Positions 1-7,465 of a stretch of DNA of 53,568 bases are shown piece after piece; position 1 is the first letter of the stretch; each line of letters begins with the position of its first letter. The translations under genes were made by a program, and so were the position numbers. The DNA is from Nitrospirota bacterium (lineage in GTDB: Bacteria; Nitrospirota; Thermodesulfovibrionia; Thermodesulfovibrionales; SM23-35). Location: contig JACAFE010000022.1 of NCBI GenBank assembly GCA_013388435.1, forward strand, positions 1-53,568, written 5' to 3'. The notes under the pieces are model-generated. The model made no database searches. It saw only the letters and a program-made list of their open reading frames with translations, and was not told where the DNA came from.

Positions 1-378
1 GGAGGACATGTTCAGGTTGAAGATTACGCGGTAATAGGCGGCCTTGCTGCAATTCACCAATTTGCAAGAATTGGAGCATATGCAATGGTTGGTGGTTTCA
101 GTGGAATTAATCAGGATATTCCTCCATATACAATTGCTTCAGGTGCAAGAGTAAGACTCTATGGTTTGAACACAATTGGCTTGAAACGTCACGGTTTTTC
201 AGAGCAGACAATTAGCGAACTTAAAAAAGCTTATAAAATTATTTTCAGGGAAAAACATACACTAAAAGAAGCTATTAAAAAAGTACAGGAAGAGCTGCCA
301 TATACTGATGAGATTAAACATTTAATTGAGTTTATCCAGAAAAACAAACGTGGTATATGCAGAAAACAGGAAGAATAG
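1..378 (+). CDS. lpxA: LpxA, UDP-N-acetylglucosamine acyltransferase (5'-truncated)
   Basis: The reading frame is open from the first base and ends at TAG, so the N-terminal part lies outside the window. LpxA transfers a 3-hydroxyacyl chain from acyl carrier protein to UDP-GlcNAc, the first step of lipid A synthesis, in the cytosol. The visible part has the end of the left-handed hexapeptide helix (GGHV, VIGGLAAIHQF, IGAYAMVGG) and the helical C-terminal domain (YGLNTIGLKRHGFS). Histidines equivalent to E. coli His144 and His160 are present. The catalytic His125 equivalent would lie upstream of the window. The ORF track lists only the part after an internal ATG at 85. lpxI follows after about 25 bp, as in many lipid A operons. 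Confidence 0.93.
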   Translation, partial: GGHVQVEDYAVIGGLAAIHQFARIGAYAMVGGFSGINQDIPPYTIASGARVRLYGLNTIGLKRHGFSEQTISELKKAYKIIFREKHTLKEAIKKVQEELPYTDEIKHLIEFIQKNKRGICRKQEE

Positions 379-403
379 TTCTCTAACCAAAATAATTTAG
401 ATA

Positions 404-1234
404 TTGGTAAATTTTGAATCAAATAAAAAATTAGGTATTATTGCAGGCAAAGGAGAACTCCCTGCAGCAATCGCTGTTGAAGCAAAATCACAGGGATATT
501 CAGTCTTTGCTGTTGCTCTTGAATCTCTTGCAGATGAAACTCTTTCAAAATATGTTGATGAAATAAAATGGGTAAATGTCGGGAAATTTGGCAAACTTAT
601 TGATACTTTGAAAAAAGCCGGGATTTCCGAAGCTGTAATGGCAGGGAAAGTCTCAAAATCACTCCTCTATAAAAGTAAAATTACTCCTGATTTAAGAGCT
701 GTAAAACTCCTTTTTTCCCTTAAAGACAGAAAAGATGATTCAATTTTGCTTGCTATTACAAACGAACTTGCAAATGAAGGGATTAAACTTCTTGAGATAA
801 CTAAATTCAGTTCCAGGATTTTAATGCCTGAAGGGATACTTACAAAAAATAAACCATCTAAAGAAGAATGGAAAGATATAGAATTTGGCTGGAACATAGC
901 AAAAGAAATTGGAAGACTTGATATTGGACAGACAGTTGTTATAAAAAATTGCGCAGTCATGGCTGTTGAAGCAATTGAAGGAACAGATGAAGCAATAAAA
1001 AGAGGGTGTAAACTCGCAGGCAAAGGAGCAGTAGTTATAAAAGTCAGCAAACCAGAGCAGGATATGAGATTTGACGTTCCTGCTGTAGGACTACAGACAT
1101 TGAATGTAATTAAAGAATATGGCGGCAGTGTACTTGCAGTAGAGTCCGGTAAAAGTCTGATTCTTTCCAAAGAAGCTGTTATAAAAGAAGCCCAGCGGGC
1201 TGGTATTTCTATCGTCGGTTACACACCTTATTAA
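404..1234 (+). CDS. lpxI: LpxI, UDP-2,3-diacylglucosamine pyrophosphatase
   Basis: LpxI (DUF1009 family) cleaves UDP-2,3-diacylglucosamine to lipid X and UMP. It is the alternative to LpxH in bacteria lacking that enzyme. The protein is 276 residues, the usual family length. It starts with the nucleotide-binding motif LGIIAGKGELP and has the conserved C-terminal segment QDMRFDVPAVGLQT. The start is TTG at 404, 25 bp after lpxA, with no clear Shine-Dalgarno sequence; translation may be coupled to lpxA. Many genomes have lpxB next, but here a long non-coding repeat follows, so lpxB must be elsewhere. The long antisense ORF at 667-1170 is a shadow. Confidence 0.93.
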   Translation: MVNFESNKKLGIIAGKGELPAAIAVEAKSQGYSVFAVALESLADETLSKYVDEIKWVNVGKFGKLIDTLKKAGISEAVMAGKVSKSLLYKSKITPDLRAVKLLFSLKDRKDDSILLAITNELANEGIKLLEITKFSSRILMPEGILTKNKPSKEEWKDIEFGWNIAKEIGRLDIGQTVVIKNCAVMAVEAIEGTDEAIKRGCKLAGKGAVVIKVSKPEQDMRFDVPAVGLQTLNVIKEYGGSVLAVESGKSLILSKEAVIKEAQRAGISIVGYTPY

Positions 1235-1250
1235 TGTGGGGTACCCACAT
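1234..1250 (+). other. Perfect hairpin right after the lpxI stop
   Basis: ATGTGGG-GTA-CCCACAT starts on the last base of the lpxI stop codon. It has a 7-bp stem and 3-nt loop, followed by AATGCAGAC and not by a T run. It could protect the 3' end of the lpxI mRNA, or be part of the adjoining repeat. It is not a canonical intrinsic terminator. Confidence 0.6.
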
Positions 1251-1325
1251 AATGCAGACATTTCCCCTAAATCAAAAAGGATAAAGCGAAGAGCGTTTGT
1301 TGCGTTTATAGCGTTTATCAAATTT

Positions 1326-1420
1326 AATGCTTCGCATTGGAAGTGAGACCCGCTTTGCGGGTCTGGAATTGAGTGCCGAAAAACGGCACTAGAAGTTAGT
1401 CGCTCTGGCGACTGGAATTT
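1326..1420 (+). repeat. Array of four variable-stem hairpins with constant 7-nt spacers
   Basis: Four perfect hairpins follow each other: AATGC-TTC-GCATT, AGACCCGC-TTT-GCGGGTCT, AGTGCCG-AAAAA-CGGCACT and AGTCGC-TCTG-GCGACT. Each is followed by exactly seven bases: GGAAGTG, GGAATTG, AGAAGTT and GGAATTT. The stems are unrelated in sequence while the spacers are conserved. The array is flanked by a 9-bp direct repeat TTTATCAAA (1314-1322 and 1418-1426), as would be left by insertion. Function unknown; it does not match a named RNA family I recognise. Confidence 0.8.
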
Positions 1421-1554
1421 ATCAAACTGTTTATAGCGTTTATTGAGTTCGTTGCGTTATAGCGTTTAGTTAAAACTGCACGGAGGACGGCACAACAACA
1501 AAGGCAAAGAGCGAAGAGCAAAAAAAGGCTGAAGGCGATAGGCTGAAGGCAATA

Positions 1555-1590
1555 GCGTTTATTGCGTTCGTTGCGTTCGTTGCGTTCAAT
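1555..1590 (+). repeat. 9-bp tandem repeat (GCGTTTATT/GCGTTCGTT), four units
   Basis: Units start at 1555, 1564, 1573 and 1582. Looser copies of GCGTT with 7-9 bp spacing occur at about 1293-1316, 1430-1470, 40921-40952 and 53216-53238, always inside the composite repeat family. The shadow ORF at 1396-1647 reads these units as repeated ERN and is not a gene. Confidence 0.75.
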
Positions 1591-1834
1591 TAAAACTGAA
1601 CAGCACAAAGCGTAAAAACAAGGGTGAAGGCAAAGAGCAAATAGCATATAGCGAATAGCTTATAGTAAACAACAATTAACATAATCAAATGGCGATAACT
1701 CAATTTATGGAACAAAATCACAGGTCTATTTTTATTCAGGAGCGAAGCTCACTCATACTTCAGCCTTCAGCCTTTTTTAAATTTCGCAACATTTGCATTA
1801 TTTCAACAACATTTTTAGGGTAAAATAATATTAA

Positions 1835-2686
1835 ATGGAACAGAAGGATTATTACAAAATACTTGGTGTAAGTGAAAACGCTTCTTTTGAAGATATAAAG
1901 AAGACATACCGCAAACTGGCTTTCCAGTATCACCCTGACAAAAACCCCGGAAATGAAGAAATGATGAAAGAACTCAATGAAGCTTATGCAGTACTTTCTG
2001 ATGAAAAGAAAAGAAGAGAGTATGATTTTTATAGAAATAGCTATGGATTTAATGCAAGAGACAGGTTCAGGCAGACTTATTCAGAACAGGATATCTTCAG
2101 GGGATCTGATATAAATCAAATCTTTGCTGAATTCAGCAAAGCATTCGGTTTTAACAGACCAGAGGATATTTTCACACGCAACAGTTTTTATGGAGAGCAG
2201 TTCAGGACTTTCCAGTTCAAAGGTCCTGGATTTGCCGGAAAAGGCTTTTTCTTTTTCGGAAATATCTCAAAACCATATGAGGATATTTTAAAAAATCATT
2301 CATATCAAACAGAAAATATCTCAGGTGAAAAACCTTCCTTTATCTTAAAACTTTTGCTTAAGGGATTCAAAGCAATACAGAAAAACATAGCAAAAAAATA
2401 TGGACTTGAGCTTCCGCAAAAAGGAAAAAATGTTGAAGATGAAATCACTATTTCTCCGGAAATTGCTTCAGCAGGTGGCAAAGTTAGCTACTTTTACTCC
2501 AATCCTGATAATCCGCGTGAAATAATGATAAAAATCCCACCCGGGGTAAAACAGGGCCAGAAAATTAAACTTAAAGGCATGGGCAAAGCCGGCAAATACG
2601 GCGCTGAAGCCGGTGATTTATATCTAAAAGTAAAGGTTCAAAAAACAATTCTCGGGAAAATCAAAAAACTTTTTAAGCTCAAATAA
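1835..2686 (+). CDS. DnaJ-domain co-chaperone, zinc-finger-less (CbpA-like)
   Basis: The J domain occupies residues 5-70, with the HPD tripeptide at 33-35 (YHPDKNPG) that stimulates Hsp70 ATPase. A Phe/Gly-containing middle (about 70-150) and a basic linker follow. The C-terminus (about 205-283) matches a single DnaJ substrate-binding beta domain ([27 protein letters not shown]). There is no CxxCxGxG zinc finger, and only one C-terminal beta domain is clear where CbpA/DnaJB proteins have two. At 283 residues it is short. It stands alone on the + strand downstream of repeat E1 with no neighbouring dnaK, so the partner Hsp70 is not known. Confidence 0.85.
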   Translation: MEQKDYYKILGVSENASFEDIKKTYRKLAFQYHPDKNPGNEEMMKELNEAYAVLSDEKKRREYDFYRNSYGFNARDRFRQTYSEQDIFRGSDINQIFAEFSKAFGFNRPEDIFTRNSFYGEQFRTFQFKGPGFAGKGFFFFGNISKPYEDILKNHSYQTENISGEKPSFILKLLLKGFKAIQKNIAKKYGLELPQKGKNVEDEITISPEIASAGGKVSYFYSNPDNPREIMIKIPPGVKQGQKIKLKGMGKAGKYGAEAGDLYLKVKVQKTILGKIKKLFKLK

Positions 2687-2727
2687 AAATATAGATAATA
2701 GCTTCTATTTTTAATGCTTCTCACATC

Positions 2728-3399
2728 TCAGAAAAAAGTTTTTAACAAATCAAAAGGCATAGAGAAATCCTTTACTACATAATCTGCTCCTGCTTCTTGA
2801 AGTTCTGCAACACTATATGGACCTGTGGCAACGCCAATAGAAATGGCTCCATAAATATGTGCGCATTCAACATCGCGCGGGGTATCACCAATTACAATGC
2901 ATTCATGAATATTTATTTTACTTCCAGATAAAAGCTCAAACCTTTTCACAGCAATTGGCAGAAGTTGATTCCTGTCTTCGTGATCGCTGCCAAATGCACC
3001 TGCAGGAAAGAATTTATTAAGTTTGAAAGGTTCAAGTTTTATTCTCGCTCCCATCTCAATATTTCCTGTAAGAAGTCCTGTCAAAATATTTTCTCTTTGA
3101 CTCAAACTATTTAAAATTTCGTAAATTCCCGGTTTGACATGTTTTTTATCATTATTAATTTCTCTACTTAAATTGAACAAATAAGCTTCAATAACTGTTT
3201 CAAAATCTCCATTTGCTGACAGTCCATGTTTTTGCAAGCATTCCTTTATAATCTGTGAATCTGTTTTTCCAGCCATACTAATTTCTTTAAATGCATTTTC
3301 AATAGAAAAGATTTTTTTAAAGGCAAGGTTGAGTGAACGAACCCCTGCTCCGCCTGAATCAATAAGTGTTCCATCTATATCAAATAATAAAAGCTTCAT
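2728..3399 (-). CDS. HAD-superfamily hydrolase, phosphoglycolate phosphatase-like
   Basis: This 223-residue haloacid dehalogenase-type phosphatase has motif I LLFDIDGTLIDSGG with the nucleophile Asp. A helical cap of about 70 residues follows, then motif II (LLTGN) and the acidic motif GDTPRDVECA. Length and cap position fit the Gph/PpaX-type HAD-IA group, which dephosphorylates small metabolites such as 2-phosphoglycolate. The substrate cannot be told from sequence. It lies 74 bp downstream of the cytochrome gene on the same strand and may be the last gene of that operon. It converges with the dnaJ-like gene. Confidence 0.85.
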   Translation of the reverse strand: MKLLLFDIDGTLIDSGGAGVRSLNLAFKKIFSIENAFKEISMAGKTDSQIIKECLQKHGLSANGDFETVIEAYLFNLSREINNDKKHVKPGIYEILNSLSQRENILTGLLTGNIEMGARIKLEPFKLNKFFPAGAFGSDHEDRNQLLPIAVKRFELLSGSKINIHECIVIGDTPRDVECAHIYGAISIGVATGPYSVAELQEAGADYVVKDFSMPFDLLKTFF

Positions 3400-3473
3400 T
3401 TTAATTACCCCAAAAAATACAGATTGTAAAATAAACCCAAAAAGTTATGAGCAAAGAGCAATAAACAGACAAC

Positions 3474-3812
3474 TTACTTTTTGAAGAGCAAAGTATAAAA
3501 TATATATTTCGCAATTGCTTCTGCATCATCGTCTGGAATTTCTTCTTTAGAGAATTTTGGCATACCTGCTTTTGGATTTCTTATGGCATTGATAATATCC
3601 TTCTCATCTTTTATTTCTTTCAATTTACTATTGTCCTGATGGCACATAATACAATGATTCTCAAATAATTTAGAACCAGAAATTTCCTGAGATGGAATTT
3701 TTGAAGACGGTTTTTGCATATCTAACTCTTTTTCATTTTTTGCACAACCATAAACAACTAATTGCAATGCGAAAAGAATTATTGAAATAAATAAGAATAA
3801 TTTACTTTTCAT
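3474..3812 (-). CDS. Small mono-haem cytochrome c lipoprotein
   Basis: The 112-residue precursor has a hydrophobic signal peptide and a lipobox VYGC, so Cys23 is probably lipidated. A linker of about 25 residues follows. One haem-binding motif, C54-IM-C57-H58, is visible, and MPKF with a downstream helix (DDDAEAIAKYIFYTL) fits a class I c-type cytochrome with a distal Met ligand. It should be a membrane-anchored periplasmic electron carrier. It starts 14 bp after the B12-type radical SAM gene and is probably in the same operon, an unusual pairing. The CcsA-like protein at 36138-36953 could help load its haem. Confidence 0.88.
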   Translation of the reverse strand: MKSKLFLFISIILFALQLVVYGCAKNEKELDMQKPSSKIPSQEISGSKLFENHCIMCHQDNSKLKEIKDEKDIINAIRNPKAGMPKFSKEEIPDDDAEAIAKYIFYTLLFKK

Positions 3813-3826
3813 ATAAGCTATCTCCT

Positions 3827-5119
3827 TTAAATATTTTTTTTTGAAAAAAAAGGCTTTCTAATATTATATTCTTTATCAATGCTATAAGCCATTATAACTG
3901 CTTTGTCAATATCTTCAAAAGGAAAATCTGGAGATTCAAGTATTAAATGTGGAGCCTTATCATCATATTTTAAATTAAATTCGGAACTTTTTTCATAAAG
4001 GATTGTTCCTGGCAATACATGCAAAATACTGAAAACAATATTTGAAGGTTTCATATCTATTATTGTTTTTGCGGAATGAACAAATTTAAAGAAATTATCC
4101 CCAGGCAAACCTATAATAAGATCACTGGTTACCTCAATCCCGTTTTCTTCAAGAAGTTTTATCGCGTTTCTAAATTTGTCTGCTTTATAAAATCTGTTAA
4201 CAATTTTTAAAGTATCTTCATTCACTGTCTGAGGACCTGTCTCAACACTTTTAATATTAGCTTTTTTAAATAAAGGGATTGTTTCTTCGTCAACAAATTC
4301 AGCAATAATCTCAACAGTTCTAAGCTCACTCCCAAAACGATTAGCAGAAGCAATTATTTCAGCAAGTTTTGCAAGACGTTCTTTTCTTAAATTAAAGACT
4401 GTATCTATAAAATGAAAACTTTTAATATCAGGGTTACTTAATACAAATTCAATTTCTTTTTTAACTCTATCTTCAGGGAAAAATCTTAATTTCGGTAAAT
4501 TTTTCCCTTCATAACAATAGTGGCATCTAAAGATACAGCCGCGATAAGTCTCTATATATGTAACCTTATCTCTCGGGATTAATATTCCCTCTAAATACGG
4601 AGAAGGAATTTCACCCAGATTTTCAATCGGCTCTCTGTCAGGATTTTCAATAATGCTTCCATTTTGTCTGAATAAAATACCAGGTATACCGTTTAGACCT
4701 GAATTATTCAAATAATGTCTGAGAACATCTGAAAAGGTTATTTCACCTTCTCCTTTGACAACTATATCTAAAAAAGGATTTTCTGCAAGGTATTTTAAGC
4801 CTGCTGGACCTGCTTCAGGTCCGCCAAGAACAATTATTGTATCAGGAAATAGTTTTTTAATTATTCTTGCAGTATCAAGTACTTTCAAAATATTCCAGCA
4901 GTAGCAAGAAAATCCTATCATTTCCGGTTTTATTTGAGATAGGTAATAGATAACCTGCTGGACATTAAGAATTTCGGTATCAAAATCAATTATTTCTATA
5001 TCAATATTTTTTCTTATCAAATCATCTTTTAAGGCATACGCCTTAAGATAGCCAAGAGCAAGAGAAAAATGGTTTGCCCAATTGAAGGATATTAGAGCAA
5101 CTTTCTTCCTATGATTCAT
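3827..5119 (-). CDS. B12-binding-domain radical SAM protein
   Basis: I start this CDS at the ATG at 5119 (MNHRKKVALISFNW), giving 430 residues. The track ORF extends 60 residues upstream through the preceding gene and lacks homology-like sequence there. Residues 1-150 form a Rossmann-like cobalamin-binding-type domain (IVLGGPEA near 97-103) without the classical DxHxxG, as in many members. The radical SAM domain follows with C195-x3-C199-x2-C202 (GCIFRCHYC) for the [4Fe-4S] cluster. The C-terminal part holds the rest of the TIM barrel (VETGPQTVN, DLIIGLPGD). The start overlaps the upstream radical SAM gene by 11 bp, suggesting coupling. Substrate unknown. Confidence 0.88.
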   Translation of the reverse strand: MNHRKKVALISFNWANHFSLALGYLKAYALKDDLIRKNIDIEIIDFDTEILNVQQVIYYLSQIKPEMIGFSCYCWNILKVLDTARIIKKLFPDTIIVLGGPEAGPAGLKYLAENPFLDIVVKGEGEITFSDVLRHYLNNSGLNGIPGILFRQNGSIIENPDREPIENLGEIPSPYLEGILIPRDKVTYIETYRGCIFRCHYCYEGKNLPKLRFFPEDRVKKEIEFVLSNPDIKSFHFIDTVFNLRKERLAKLAEIIASANRFGSELRTVEIIAEFVDEETIPLFKKANIKSVETGPQTVNEDTLKIVNRFYKADKFRNAIKLLEENGIEVTSDLIIGLPGDNFFKFVHSAKTIIDMKPSNIVFSILHVLPGTILYEKSSEFNLKYDDKAPHLILESPDFPFEDIDKAVIMAYSIDKEYNIRKPFFSKKNI

Positions 5120-5960
5120 AGAGCCGCCTGATATCTTCGAGATACTTGCTTTCAAGCACTGGTGAAAATTCAATACTATTGTTTTTGATATATTCAGAGT
5201 CGATTCCCGGACATATTGTTCTAAAAACACAATCCGAACATTTGTTATGATGTGTAAGATTATAGCCAATTGAAAATATACTGTCCCCGTAAATTTCATT
5301 CATATGTTTTGCCAGATCTTTCATCACACAAAAAGGAAATCCCTCTGTCAGAATCCAAGTACGGTTAAAAATACTGATATTTAGAGAATTGATTACAAAA
5401 GGTAAAATATCTTTAAGAGAAAGATTGGGGTCATTATAACTGAGAATTATACGGTTTACACCAAAATTTATTGAAAGTATCACTATATTCTGAATATCCC
5501 TATAATTGTCTTTACAAATTGGTATGCGTACAGCAACAAATTTATCCTGAATAGGTGCAAGATTATTAAGGCTACTGATGGTCTCATGAAAGCTGCCTGT
5601 TATACGAGTAATTTTATCATGAACAACAGGATTCGAACCCCATAACTTTATTTCAAACAGAAAACACCCTGCATCCATTAGGCTATATAGAGTATTAATA
5701 TCTGAGAGAATACGGCCATTTGTAAGAATTTTAATTCTCTTAGCACCTAAAGTTACAGCTTTCTGTATTATCTGAAGAATATCTTTCCTTAAAGTTGGTT
5801 CACCGCCATACAATAATATATTTTCCAAAGATTGCTTTTGCTCTAAGAAATTGAAAATAGTGTTTAAATCACTCTGGAATGGAATAGCTTTATTTGACAA
5901 ACATAAAGAACATTTATTATTACATATACTTCCAAGATATATTTTATCGTATTTTATCAA
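5109..5960 (-). CDS. Radical SAM protein with SPASM-like C-terminal cysteines
   Basis: The 283-residue protein has C13-x3-C17-x2-C20 (CNNKCSLC) binding the catalytic [4Fe-4S] cluster and the SAM-contacting GGEP motif at 52-55. A C-terminal cysteine group (C211, C241-x2-C244-x5-C250, CSDCVFRTIC) resembles SPASM/twitch auxiliary-cluster domains found in peptide- and protein-modifying members. The start is TTG at 5960 with AAGGATAAG about 12 nt upstream; no better ATG is in frame. It is the first gene of a likely operon with the B12-type radical SAM protein and the cytochrome. I saw no precursor peptide gene next to it. Confidence 0.87.
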   Translation of the reverse strand: MIKYDKIYLGSICNNKCSLCLSNKAIPFQSDLNTIFNFLEQKQSLENILLYGGEPTLRKDILQIIQKAVTLGAKRIKILTNGRILSDINTLYSLMDAGCFLFEIKLWGSNPVVHDKITRITGSFHETISSLNNLAPIQDKFVAVRIPICKDNYRDIQNIVILSINFGVNRIILSYNDPNLSLKDILPFVINSLNISIFNRTWILTEGFPFCVMKDLAKHMNEIYGDSIFSIGYNLTHHNKCSDCVFRTICPGIDSEYIKNNSIEFSPVLESKYLEDIRRLYES

Positions 5961-6090
5961 AATAACAACTTATCCTTATTTTACTTATATAAAATTATAA
6001 CATAACAAATTGGATTATACTTTTCTCTTTAACTTAAAAATTGCAGTTAAAATAATTATGAATAACTAAACGTGATAACATAATGATGGC

Positions 6091-6249
6091 AATAACTCAA
6101 TTTATGAAACAAAATCACGGGTCTATTTATACTGAGGCTGAAGTCAAAGCGTAAGCCCCAGAGATAAAACATGCAATCACATCACAATAGAAAATAGAGC
6201 CATGTTCTTATATTAAGATAGTTTATTTTGTTTCATAAATTGAGTTATT
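6091..6249. mobile_element. MITE-like core element, copy E2 (complete)
   Basis: A perfect 25-bp inverted repeat bounds this 159-bp unit: 6091-6115 begins AATAACTCAATTTATGAAAC and 6225-6249 is its exact reverse complement. The interior has an imperfect hairpin (CTGAGGC at 6132-6138, GCCCCAG at 6155-6161). The same unit occurs at 41041-41206, and left halves occur at 1691-1740 and, inverted, at 44200-44235. Similarity to the 41-kb copy continues on both sides (AACATAATNATGG before; AAAATCATCRGG and AAATAAATTT after), so the mobile unit may be larger. It fills most of the 466-bp gap between divergent genes; apart from a promoter candidate at 6353 I see nothing else there. Confidence 0.75.
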
Positions 6250-6352
6250 CTCTGATTTTTTATTCTAATAAAAAAATCATCAGGCTAAATAAATTTATTT
6301 CTGTTATATGCATTTTTAATTTAACATTTAACTGCATTTTGGAAAAATATAC

Positions 6353-6381
6353 TTGAAATTTATTTCATTTTAATTTATTAT
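6353..6381 (+). promoter_or_regulatory. Sigma70-type promoter candidate for the 6427 gene
   Basis: TTGAAA, a 17-bp spacer and TATTAT, ending 45 bp before the start codon. The surrounding DNA is very AT-rich, so a chance match is possible. Confidence 0.4.
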
Positions 6382-6426
6382 TAATATAATTACTATAAAT
6401 ATTATAATAACCAAAAGGGAGGTAAT

Positions 6427-6780
6427 ATGCTTACACTTGAAGAATTAAAAAAAGACAGGAAACTCGTAAACTCTATTGATTGGGAGATGACACCTGAGAT
6501 GGCTGTGAGAGTTCATCTTGAATGGGGAAATGTTTGGTCTGATATTAACAGGGGATATTTAATTCGTTCTAAAAATGATTATTCCGTCTATTTTCAATTA
6601 AATTGTTCTTCAAAACCTTGTTTTTTGAACTTGATACAATTATCTCCACACCAGGCGGTAGATATCGCAAAAATTGAAGTTCCAGAAAAATTTCAAAATA
6701 AATTCTGTAATTTTAAAGGCGTGTACGCTCCTGAAGAAGAGCTCAAGGAATGGTTAAAAAAAGAATTAAATGTCAATTAA
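6427..6780 (+). CDS. Small soluble protein, possibly DVU0772 family
   Basis: This 117-residue protein has a strong Shine-Dalgarno sequence (AAGGGAGGT) and stands as a single gene. It has no signal peptide or membrane segment. The N-terminal segment (LEELKKDRKLVNSIDWEMTPE, quoted in part) and the C-terminal EEELKEWLKKEL helix look like the small DVU0772-type family I recall from sulphate reducers and relatives. That assignment is from memory and unverified, and no function is known to me. A bidirectional-looking terminator at 6810-6837 separates it from the convergent mglA. Confidence 0.75.
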   Translation: MLTLEELKKDRKLVNSIDWEMTPEMAVRVHLEWGNVWSDINRGYLIRSKNDYSVYFQLNCSSKPCFLNLIQLSPHQAVDIAKIEVPEKFQNKFCNFKGVYAPEEELKEWLKKELNVN

Positions 6781-6809
6781 TTATTTAATTTGTTTTGTGA
6801 AATAATTCA

Positions 6810-6837
6810 AAAGGGAGGCTAAAACAAGTCTCCCTTT
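6810..6837 (-). terminator. Intrinsic terminator between the 6427 gene and mglA
   Basis: AAAGGGAG (6810-6817) pairs with CTCCCTTT (6830-6837) around a 12-nt loop. Read on the minus strand the stem is followed by TTTGAATTATTT-like sequence, so it best serves the mglA transcript. It can also slow readthrough from the + strand gene. Confidence 0.65.
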
Positions 6838-6866
6838 GAAAAACCATTTCTGAATATGTTTCTATT

Positions 6867-7454
6867 TTAATAGTGCTTCTTTAATTCAAACAGAACCTGT
6901 TTTGCAACAGCTTTTAGAGTCTCAAAAACTCCTTTTCCTGTAACCGCAACAGCTTCAAATGAAGGAACTTTTCTGTAATTTAACAGTTTCTCAAGGTCAG
7001 CTACAGGAACAATATTAGGCAGGTCTCTTTTGTTATATTGCATAGCAAAAGGAAGCTTATCAAGATCATATCCCTGTTCGGAGAGATTTATTTTCAAATC
7101 TTCAAGACTTTCAATATTCGATTCAGTTCTTTCTATCTGGCTATCAGCAACAAACACAACTCCGTCAACTCCTTTAAGAATCAGCTTGCGGCTCGCAGCA
7201 TAAAAAACCTGTCCCGGAACAGTATATAAATGAAATCTGATTTTAAAGCCTTTTATATCACCAAGAGCAAGTGGCAAAAAATCAAAAAATAAAGTTCTTT
7301 CTGTTTCAGTCGCAAGTGAGATGAGCTTTCCTTTTTGTTCTGGATTTGTTCTTCTATAAATAAACTGCAGATTGGTGGTCTTACCACATAAGCCGGGACC
7401 ATAATAAACAATTTTACAGTTTATCTCGCGGGAAGAGTAATTAATGAAAGACAC
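6867..7454 (-). CDS. mglA: MglA-type small Ras-like GTPase
   Basis: MglA is the bacterial Ras-like GTPase that marks the leading cell pole and directs type IV pili and gliding motors. The 195-residue protein has the P-loop GPGLCGKTT, the MglA-type switch region (ETERTLFFDFLPL), the G3-like TVPGQ where Ras has DxxG, and the guanine-specificity motif NKRD. The mglB-like gene lies 11 bp upstream, which is the canonical pair of GTPase and activating protein. Pilus tip genes at 37-44 kb and a PilZ protein in this window fit a role in pilus polarity, though that link is inferred. Confidence 0.93.
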   Translation of the reverse strand: MSFINYSSREINCKIVYYGPGLCGKTTNLQFIYRRTNPEQKGKLISLATETERTLFFDFLPLALGDIKGFKIRFHLYTVPGQVFYAASRKLILKGVDGVVFVADSQIERTESNIESLEDLKINLSEQGYDLDKLPFAMQYNKRDLPNIVPVADLEKLLNYRKVPSFEAVAVTGKGVFETLKAVAKQVLFELKKHY

Positions 7455-7465
7455 AGGGGATACAC

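Larger units (their letters stand above)
1247..1807 (+). mobile_element. Composite non-coding repeat, copy E1 (fills the lpxI-dnaJ gap)
   Basis: This 600-bp gap has no credible gene. It begins with AATGCAGACATTTCCCC and ends with AATTTCGCAACATTTGCATT, which is a degraded inverted copy of the same terminus (consensus near AATGCAGATGTTGCGAAA). Inside, in order, are GCGTT-type repeats, the hairpin array, more GCGTT repeats, AGGCTGAAGGC repeats, AGCTTATAGTAAACAAC, and a left half-copy of the core element (GGCGATAACTCAATTTATGG) from 1691. Its right arm, about 1736-1807, matches the reverse complement of 44104-44190, including AGCGAAG and TCACTCAT. No transposase is encoded, so this resembles a MITE or decayed mobile repeat. 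Exact ends are uncertain. Confidence 0.55.

Noticed and set aside
667-1170. 167-residue antisense ORF in lpxI
   Set aside because: Shadow of a conserved gene in the opposite strand; low-complexity Ser/Ile content and no motif.
1326-1420. CRISPR array
   Set aside because: The constant part is only 7 nt and the variable parts are palindromes, not spacers of uniform length; no cas genes are present.
1396-1647. 83-residue minus-strand ORF with repeated ERN and Cys-rich segments
   Set aside because: It is the translation of GCGTT tandem repeats and GGCTGAAGGC units inside the non-coding repeat E1; no ribosome site or family resemblance.
2687-2727. Terminator between the dnaJ-like and HAD genes
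   Set aside because: Only a weak TAGA/TCTA-type pairing is visible; not convincing.
5120-5299. N-terminal extension of the B12-type radical SAM protein in the ORF track
   Set aside because: It overlaps the upstream radical SAM gene by about 190 bp and lacks family-like sequence; ATG 5119 gives a normal N-terminus.
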